Shown piece after piece: positions 1 through 3,907 of a DNA stretch of 6,838 nt. The notes under the pieces are model-generated. The model did not search any database, was not told the origin of the DNA, and saw nothing but the letters and a program-made list of their open reading frames with translations. Each line of letters opens with the position of its first letter. Position 1 is the stretch's first letter. The position numbers and the translations under genes were made by a program. Source of the stretch: Pirellulales bacterium (GTDB lineage Bacteria; Planctomycetota; Planctomycetia; Pirellulales; JALHLM01); contig JALHLM010000151.1 in the NCBI GenBank assembly GCA_022844585.1, positions 4,727-11,564 on the forward strand, written 5' to 3'.

Positions 1-164
1 GCGAGACCGAGCTGTTTCAAATTGTTCTTTGACGAGGCTTGCCGCGCGGAGGCCCGCGCGGTTTGCAGCGCCGGCAGCAACAAGGCGATCAAGAGGCCGA
101 TGATGGCGATCACGACCAACAATTCCACCAACGTAAAGGCCGCACGGCGGCGAAGCAATGTCAT
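1..164 (-). CDS. Pseudopilin-like protein with prepilin N-terminus (DUF1559 type), partial
   Basis: Reading leftward from the ATG at 164-162 gives 54 codons before the window ends, so only the N-terminus is present. It has a short basic leader (MTLLRRRAA), then FTLVELLVVIAIIGLLIALL, the classic type IV pilin / type II secretion pseudopilin methylation segment with the conserved Glu five residues after the cleavage point. Cleavage would fall between Ala9 and Phe10, with Ala in place of the usual Gly at -1. The next stretch, LLPALQTARASARQ followed by NNLKQLGL, matches the LLPAVQ-AREAAR...NLKQIGLA pattern of planctomycete DUF1559 proteins, which are abundant in that phylum and of unknown exact role. 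The protein should sit in the inner membrane by its N-terminal helix and be processed by prepilin peptidase. A good GAGGAG ribosome site lies at 178-173, eight bases before the ATG. A general GspG/GspH pseudopilin is the alternative. Confidence 0.9.
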   Translation of the reverse strand, partial: MTLLRRRAAFTLVELLVVIAIIGLLIALLLPALQTARASARQASSKNNLKQLGL

Positions 165-204
165 GGTTAAGTCTCCTCGGAAAAAAGAAGCGGAGCCGTA
201 TCGG

Positions 205-235
205 GCGCGGCGAATCATCGCGATGGTTGCCGCGC
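205..235 (-). promoter_or_regulatory. Stable hairpin in the presumed 5' leader of the pseudopilin gene
   Basis: GCGCGGC at 205-211 is the exact reverse complement of GCCGCGC at 229-235. The enclosed bases continue the stem after a one-base bulge through AATCATCG..CGATGGTT, which includes the perfect palindrome CATCGCGATG at 216-225. In the minus-strand transcript it would lie about 27 bases upstream of the ribosome site. A second small stem (232-236 with 241-245) shares bases with it, so the two cannot form together. Any regulatory role is inference; a GC-rich region yields such stems by chance. Confidence 0.3.
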
Positions 236-297
236 GCGAACGCGCAGGCTGGACGACGTCTTCCCGGACCGGGACCACGTGCGCGACGCGCTTCGTC

Positions 298-326
298 CTA
301 ATTGAGAGAACCGGCTGCTGCGTCAA
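298..326 (-). promoter_or_regulatory. Candidate sigma-70-like promoter of the pseudopilin gene
   Basis: On the minus strand, TTGACG at 326-321 matches the -35 consensus at five of six positions. After exactly 17 bases comes AATTAG at 303-298, a poor -10 box matching three of six positions. The -35 box lies inside the right arm of the 9-base dyad at 317-348, which would suit an operator. Planctomycete promoters are poorly defined, so this is only a candidate. Confidence 0.25.
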
Positions 327-348
327 GGAAAGTTAAGAATGACGCAGC
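317..348. repeat. 9-base perfect inverted repeat with 14-base spacer
   Basis: GCTGCGTCA at 317-325 and TGACGCAGC at 340-348 are exact reverse complements, separated by a purine-rich 14 bases. The arm centres are 23 bases apart, about two helical turns, which is the geometry of an operator for a dimeric regulator. The dyad could equally fold as a hairpin in minus-strand RNA, but no T-run follows, so it is not a typical terminator. The pseudopilin start is about 150 bases downstream. Confidence 0.45.
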
Positions 349-555
349 GCGATTTCCAGGACGGTCACGCCGCCACCGTGCGAGAGCGCACTCACGAAAA
401 GCCCTGGCCGAACGTGACCGGATCGAAGGTCGTCGCGGCGCAGGACATGGAGAAACTCGGGGAAGGCAGGTGGGAAACTCCGAGCAATCCCCAGCAAACT
501 AATGAATCGGGCCCGCGCCGTCAAGCTGACGAGCAAAGTTCGACGGCAAGTACCA

Positions 556-1008
556 CTACTCGTGGGCCAGCGAGCGCTCGAAAATCACCAAGTTTTGCTG
601 CCGGTCGGGATCCCAGCGGATGCCGACGATGTCGTAGCCTTGCGCGATGGCCATATGCAGCATCGGCCGATGCTGGTTGTGGCACTCGAACCGAATGACT
701 TCGTATTCCTGCTGCTTGGCCCATTCGTGTACGCCCGCCATCAGCTGCGCGGCCACGCCTGCCCGGCGGTAGTCCGGCAGCACGCCGTAAAGCCAGGCGA
801 AGAAGGCATTCGGCTTCAGCTCGAACCCGACGAAAAATCCCACCGGATTGTCGTCGATGGCGGCCGCCATCATCAGCACGTTGTAACGCCCGAGAAACCG
901 CCGCCGCAGGAACGCCGCGTCGCGTTGCGGTCGGAAGATCTGGTTGTACAGACTCGCCACCAACGGAATCTCTTCCGGTCCGAGAATATCGATCTTGGCG
1001 TTCGCCAT
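556..1008 (-). CDS. GNAT-family N-acetyltransferase
   Basis: A 150-residue protein of typical single-domain GNAT length. The family moves an acetyl group from acetyl-CoA to an amine; the substrate cannot be read from this sequence. Motif A is visible as the strand FFAWLYGVLPDYRRAGVAAQLM (about residues 69-90), where R81-x-x-G84-x-A86 is the R/Q-x-x-G-x-G/A pyrophosphate-binding loop for CoA. Asn111 followed by HRPMLHMAIAQGY (112-125) corresponds to motif B, the N...A...GF region, with His/Met where many members have the catalytic-type Tyr. The N-terminal IDILGPEEIPLVASLYNQIF is the usual alpha1 entry. The ATG at 1008-1006 is the only sensible start, since an in-frame TGA lies ten codons upstream. 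No good Shine-Dalgarno sequence is seen. It is cytoplasmic, with no signal peptide. It is divergent from rfbA, and nothing nearby hints at its substrate. Confidence 0.85.
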   Translation of the reverse strand: MANAKIDILGPEEIPLVASLYNQIFRPQRDAAFLRRRFLGRYNVLMMAAAIDDNPVGFFVGFELKPNAFFAWLYGVLPDYRRAGVAAQLMAGVHEWAKQQEYEVIRFECHNQHRPMLHMAIAQGYDIVGIRWDPDRQQNLVIFERSLAHE

Positions 1009-1115
1009 AGTGTTCGCAATCCATCGCTGGTGACTTCAAAAAACAGTCCGCGTCGCGATTCATTGTGCCCGAATCGCACAATCCGCCGCAAGTGCGGTAT
1101 CCCTTCGCATTCTTG

Positions 1116-1198
1116 GAGCCGGAAGCGTCAGCGCCCGGAGTGAATCGGGGATCGACGTCGTCAAAATGCCCTCCGGGCGCTCACGCTTCCGGCTCTAC
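1116..1198. repeat. REP-like palindrome: two 25-base arms in inverted orientation
   Basis: The arm at 1116-1140 (starts GAGCCGGAAGCG, ends CGCCCGGAG) and the arm at 1171-1195 are reverse complements at 24 of 25 positions. The only mismatch is C1129, opposite C1182. They are 30 bases apart. Each arm is itself an imperfect palindrome, CCGG..GC..GC..CCGG, so each can fold alone or the pair can fold into one long stem. On the minus strand the right arm is preceded by GTAG (1198-1195), the tetranucleotide that marks enterobacterial REP elements recognised by RAYT transposases; the left arm has TTGG there instead. No T-run follows, so it is not an ordinary terminator. It lies between divergent gene starts, which is unusual for REPs. 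Confidence 0.75.
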
Positions 1199-1255
1199 CG
1201 AGAAGTAGTGCTTCGGGTTAGTGTGGAGGCTGCCGCGGACGCTTTCGCCCTGGCC

Positions 1256-1260
1256 GGGAG
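1256..1260 (+). promoter_or_regulatory. Ribosome binding site selecting the TTG start of rfbA
   Basis: GGGAG at 1256-1260 lies eight bases before a TTG at 1269-1271. Starting there gives MSISKGIILAGGSGTRLYP, which matches the usual RmlA N-terminus. The in-frame GTG at 1221 would add a 16-residue tail, WRLPRTLSPWPGVITL and so on, that the family lacks. Confidence 0.7.
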
Positions 1261-1268
1261 TCATCACG

Positions 1269-2141
1269 TTGTCGATTAGCAAGGGAATCATACTCGCCGG
1301 CGGGTCGGGCACGCGGTTGTATCCGGCCACGTTGGGCGTCAGCAAGCAGCTGCTGCCGGTTTATGACAAACCGATGGTGTATTACCCGCTGTCGACGTTG
1401 ATGCTGGCCGGCATTCGGGACTTGCTGTTAATCGCTACACCGGACGATTTGCCCAGCTTTCGCCGCGTCCTTGGCGACGGTTCCCGGATCGGCGTCTCGA
1501 TTCAATATGCCGAGCAACCGAAACCCGAAGGCCTGGCCCAGGCATTCCTGATCGGCCGCGATTTCATCGCTGGAGACGGCGTCGCGCTGGTGCTCGGAGA
1601 CAACTTGTACTTTGGCCATGGACTGGTCGAACTAGTGACCCGCGCGGCACAACAAACGTCGGGCGCGACGGTCTTCGCCTATCCCGTCCGCGAGCCGCAA
1701 CGCTACGGCGTGGTGCAACTCGACGCCGCCGGGAAGCCCATCTCGATCGAAGAGAAGCCAACGAAGCCCAAGTCGAATCTCGCTGTCACCGGGCTGTATT
1801 TCTACGATCATCGCGTGGTGGAAATCGCCGCCGCGTTGCGGCCCTCCGCGCGCGGCGAACTGGAAATCACCGACGTCAACCGCGAGTATCTACGACAAGG
1901 TCAATTGCAAGTCATCCCATTCGGCCGCGGCTTCGCCTGGCTCGACACCGGCACGCCGGAAGCATTACTGCAAGCCTCGACCTTTGTCGAAACACTGCAA
2001 TCCCGGCAAGGGCTGAACATCGCCTGCCTGGAAGAAATCGCGCTCCGGCAAGGCTGGATCACGCGCGAGGATGTCGCCAAGGCGGCGCGGCCACTGGCGA
2101 ATGAGTATGGGAATTACTTGCGGCGGTTGGCGGAGGAGTAG
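1269..2141 (+). CDS. rfbA: Glucose-1-phosphate thymidylyltransferase (dTDP-glucose pyrophosphorylase)
   Basis: This enzyme joins dTTP and glucose-1-phosphate into dTDP-glucose and pyrophosphate, the first step toward dTDP-L-rhamnose and other dTDP-sugars of cell-surface polysaccharides. It acts in the cytoplasm. From the TTG start it is 290 residues, the normal RmlA length. Seen in order: nucleotide loop GGSGTRLYP (11-19), SKQLLPVYDKPMVYYPLS (25-42), QPKPEGLAQAF (83-93), LGDN with metal-binding Asp111 (109-112), AYPVREPQRYGVV (137-149), SIEEKPTKPKSN (159-170), GELEITDVN (196-204), and WLDTGT with the second metal Asp226 (224-229). The C-terminal helices that form the allosteric site in this family (ACLEEIALRQGWI...YGNYLRRL) are also intact. 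All key residues are present, so the gene should be functional. rmlB, rmlC and rmlD are not beside it in this window. A longer GTG start at 1221 is possible but less likely. Confidence 0.96.
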   Translation: MSISKGIILAGGSGTRLYPATLGVSKQLLPVYDKPMVYYPLSTLMLAGIRDLLLIATPDDLPSFRRVLGDGSRIGVSIQYAEQPKPEGLAQAFLIGRDFIAGDGVALVLGDNLYFGHGLVELVTRAAQQTSGATVFAYPVREPQRYGVVQLDAAGKPISIEEKPTKPKSNLAVTGLYFYDHRVVEIAAALRPSARGELEITDVNREYLRQGQLQVIPFGRGFAWLDTGTPEALLQASTFVETLQSRQGLNIACLEEIALRQGWITREDVAKAARPLANEYGNYLRRLAEE

Positions 2142-2212
2142 GGGACGGAACATTGCGAAGAGAACGTCATGCCGTGCGTGCATTGGAGTCATCAACGGCC
2201 AATTGGCTTTCT

Positions 2213-2536
2213 TCAATACCTTCGTGTAGTTACTCGCCAAACTTGGCCGCCATTGTATTGAATACTCACCAAAACATCGTCCTTCCACATTCGTCCGTCC
2301 TCTATGTAGATCTCTTCCGGACAGCTGTGATGCGGTCGTGTTCGCGCGTACCACGGCGTGCCCAGAATTTCACGCACCTTTTCGCGAGGCATGCCGAACT
2401 TGACATGACTTGCCTGCCGTTCGAGGTCTAAGAATTGCGACACATACACCTGAACGCCGATTGTGCTCGACGCAATTAGCAACAAAAGCGTCCGTAGCCC
2501 AAACTGAAAGCGACGTTTTAGCGGGGGTTGGTCCAT
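2213..2536 (-). CDS. Small membrane-anchored protein with BamE/SmpA-like domain
   Basis: A 107-residue protein not recognised as a named gene. The N-terminus KRRFQFGLRTLLLLIA (8-22) is the basic F-x-F-x-L-R-T-L-L motif often seen at the front of small planctomycete proteins. It runs into one membrane helix (about 14-32). Residues 46-61, KFGMPREKVREILGTP, resemble the G-M-x-x-x-x-V-x-x-x-L-G-x-P signature of BamE/SmpA (OmlA) domains. A C-terminal strand pair, LVSIQYNGGQVWRVTT (89-104), fits the end of that fold. The likely topology is one helix with the small domain outside the cytoplasm. There is no lipobox Cys, so it is not a lipoprotein like true BamE. The ribosome site AGGA (2547-2544) lies seven bases before the ATG. 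The gene is convergent with rfbA and AT-richer than its neighbours (one 60-base line inside it counts 42% GC), and the decayed gene lies 40 bases upstream. Confidence 0.65.
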   Translation of the reverse strand: MDQPPLKRRFQFGLRTLLLLIASSTIGVQVYVSQFLDLERQASHVKFGMPREKVREILGTPWYARTRPHHSCPEEIYIEDGRMWKDDVLVSIQYNGGQVWRVTTRRY

Positions 2537-2576
2537 TTCAGCATCCTACATGCAGCACGCAACGGCGGGCCAGCCT

Positions 2577-2820
2577 TCAAAGCCCCATTTGAAGACCGGT
2601 GTGCTTGTCATAGTAATAGATTCCCGCGACGTGGCCGTTCTTGTGGAAGTAGACCCAGGCAATGATCGGGTCGTCGCTGTACTTCCAGATATCCTGCGGA
2701 GAGCGTCGGACTATCTCTGGGCTTTCTCTTGAACCCTGTCTCCATCGATCCACTGCCGCTCGATAAACGGTCGAGGCGCATGTATTCGACATCCGCGGCG
2801 ACCTTGACGGCCTGGCGTTA
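2577..2820 (-). pseudogene. Decayed gene remnant with coding signal in three frames
   Basis: The last part, 2687-2577, reads WKYSDDPIIAWVYFHKNGHV then AGIYYYDKHTGLQMGL and stops at TGA, with strongly GC-rich third positions. Upstream that frame loses its coding look. Protein-like sequence continues in a different frame at 2770-2714 (PFIERQWIDGDRVQEKAQR, then TAG at 2713-2711), and in the third frame at 2817-2767 (RQAVKVAADVEYMRLDR, preceded by a TAA at 2820-2818). The simplest reading is one gene with two frameshifts and an in-frame stop, and with its 5' end lost. The C-terminal part resembles the strand pattern of the neighbouring small protein, but no family can be named. Alternatives are an intact 71-residue protein starting at the ATG at 2792-2790, or sequencing errors. 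Confidence 0.45.
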
Positions 2821-2829
2821 CCAGGTCCA

Positions 2830-3822
2830 ATGAAACAAATGGACGCTCATCCTCCCGCCGCTGCCAGCGGTCCGATCGCCGCCCGATCGGCCCCCGTGCT
2901 GGACTTGATTGGCGATACGCCGCTCATTGCGCTTTCGTTTCCCCGCGAAGGCGTGACGGTGCATGCCAAATGCGAGTTCCTGAACCCCAGCGGCAGCATC
3001 AAGGATCGATTCGCCCGCTGCGTGGTCCTGGATGCCGAGTCCCGCGGGCTGCTGCGACCGGACTCGGTGATCTTGGAGTGCTCTAGCGGCAATACGGGCG
3101 TGGCGTTGGCGATGATTGGCGCGGCCAAAGGCTATCGCGTCACGATTCTGATGTCGGCCGGCGCCAGCCGAGAGCGTCGACAATTGATCCGTCGCTTAGG
3201 TGCGGAATTGATCCTGTTCGAAAGCGAGGGGCGCTACCAGACAGGCATCGAGCGGTCGCGCGAAATGGCCGCCCAGGATAGCCGCATTTTCTTGCCGCGG
3301 CAGTTTGAGAACCCGCTGAATGTGGAGGACCACTGTCACACCACAGGGCGAGAAATTTTGCGTCAGTGCCCCAAGACGATCGACGCGTTCACGGCGGGAT
3401 TCGGCACAGGTGGCACTTTGGCTGGCGTCGGCAAAGCGATCAAGGATCGCTATCCCCAAGCCAAGATCGTGGCGATGGAACCGGCGGAATCCGCGCTGCT
3501 GGCTGGCGAGTGTCCGTGCGGACATCTGATCGAGGGTGTGGCCGACGGCTTCCTGCCTCCGCTGCTGGCGTCGGCGCCCTTGGATGACCATGTCAAAGTC
3601 GCCAGCGCCGAAGCGATGGCCATGACCCGTCGACTACACACCGAGTTCGGATTGCTCGTGGGAACTTCGTCGGGCGCGAATGTCGTTGCCGCAGTGCGAC
3701 TCGCGCAACAACTAGGCCCCGGCAGCACCGTCGTCACGATGCTCTGCGATCGCGCCGAGCGCTATTTCAGCACGGCGCTCTTTGCGGAACCGGAGCAGGA
3801 GGGATCGGCTCCGCTGAAGTAG
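2830..3822 (+). CDS. Cysteine synthase family PLP enzyme (O-acetylserine sulfhydrylase-like)
   Basis: A 330-residue fold-type II PLP enzyme, most like CysK/CysM, which make L-cysteine from O-acetylserine and sulfide in the cytoplasm. Visible motifs: IGDTPLI (27-33); NPSGSIKDR (52-60), with Lys58 as the PLP Schiff-base lysine; SSGNTG (85-90), the substrate-carboxylate loop; QFENPLN..H..TTGREI (158-176); GTGGT (192-196), the PLP phosphate loop; GVADGFLPPLL (236-246); GTSSGAN (278-284), with the Ser near the pyridine nitrogen; and TMLCDRAERYFST (303-315), the usual C-terminal signature. The catalytic set is complete. Variants are SSGNTG for the common TSGNTG and a Cys-rich ECPCGH (227-232) in the active-site lid region. 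cysK, cysM and related cysteine-synthase-like enzymes cannot be separated by eye, so no symbol is given. An in-frame ATG at 2839 is an alternative start. A CCTGG-CGTTA-CCAGG stem (2811-2825) could cover the weak AGG ribosome site. Confidence 0.9.
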   Translation: MKQMDAHPPAAASGPIAARSAPVLDLIGDTPLIALSFPREGVTVHAKCEFLNPSGSIKDRFARCVVLDAESRGLLRPDSVILECSSGNTGVALAMIGAAKGYRVTILMSAGASRERRQLIRRLGAELILFESEGRYQTGIERSREMAAQDSRIFLPRQFENPLNVEDHCHTTGREILRQCPKTIDAFTAGFGTGGTLAGVGKAIKDRYPQAKIVAMEPAESALLAGECPCGHLIEGVADGFLPPLLASAPLDDHVKVASAEAMAMTRRLHTEFGLLVGTSSGANVVAAVRLAQQLGPGSTVVTMLCDRAERYFSTALFAEPEQEGSAPLK

Positions 3823-3834
3823 CATGGTGAACGT

Positions 3835-3848
3835 ATGGTTTAGACCAT
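3835..3848. terminator. Weak hairpin between convergent cysteine synthase and DUF1501 genes
   Basis: ATGGT-TTAG-ACCAT forms a perfect five-base-pair stem with a four-base loop, 13 bases after the cysteine synthase stop codon. It lies in the 85-base gap between convergent genes, where a terminator is expected. The stem is short and no T-run follows, so this is only a candidate. Confidence 0.2.
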
Positions 3849-3907
3849 TCGATCTGCTGCGTCAGCTTCGCAATTGCCATTCGCCAGTGTAACTAGCAGC
3901 CGCTTGC

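Larger units (their letters stand above)
165..555. other. Spacer between GNAT and pseudopilin genes, with inverted repeats
   Basis: This 391-base stretch separates two minus-strand genes. Frames on both strands stay open because of the high GC, but none has convincing codon use or a recognisable motif. It should carry the leader and promoter of the pseudopilin gene and the 3' end of the GNAT transcript. The structures visible in it are a 9-base dyad (317-348) and a bulged hairpin (205-235), listed separately. No hairpin followed by a run of T was found after the GNAT stop codon. Confidence 0.6.

Noticed and set aside
333..536. Minus-strand 67-codon frame ending near the 317-348 dyad
   Set aside because: It needs a TTG start, lacks a good ribosome site, and shows only weak third-position bias and no recognisable motif. 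A remnant of an old gene end cannot be excluded, but the support is too thin.
521..1081. Minus-strand 186-codon frame overlapping the GNAT gene
   Set aside because: Low-complexity Arg/Ala-rich translation typical of an out-of-frame GC-rich shadow.
1086..1097. Small palindrome CCGCAAGTGCGG
   Set aside because: A four-base-pair stem is common by chance in GC-rich DNA; no T-run or other signal accompanies it.
502..1143. Plus-strand 213-codon open frame opposite the GNAT gene
   Set aside because: It is the antisense shadow of a gene with clear GNAT motifs; its translation shows no family motif.
1221..1268. Upstream GTG start for rfbA adding 16 residues
   Set aside because: The added residues are absent from the family, and the TTG at 1269 has a better-placed GGGAG site.
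2198..2207. Perfect palindrome GCCAATTGGC followed by TTTCTT between convergent genes
   Set aside because: As RNA it gives only a three-base-pair stem, too weak to call a terminator.
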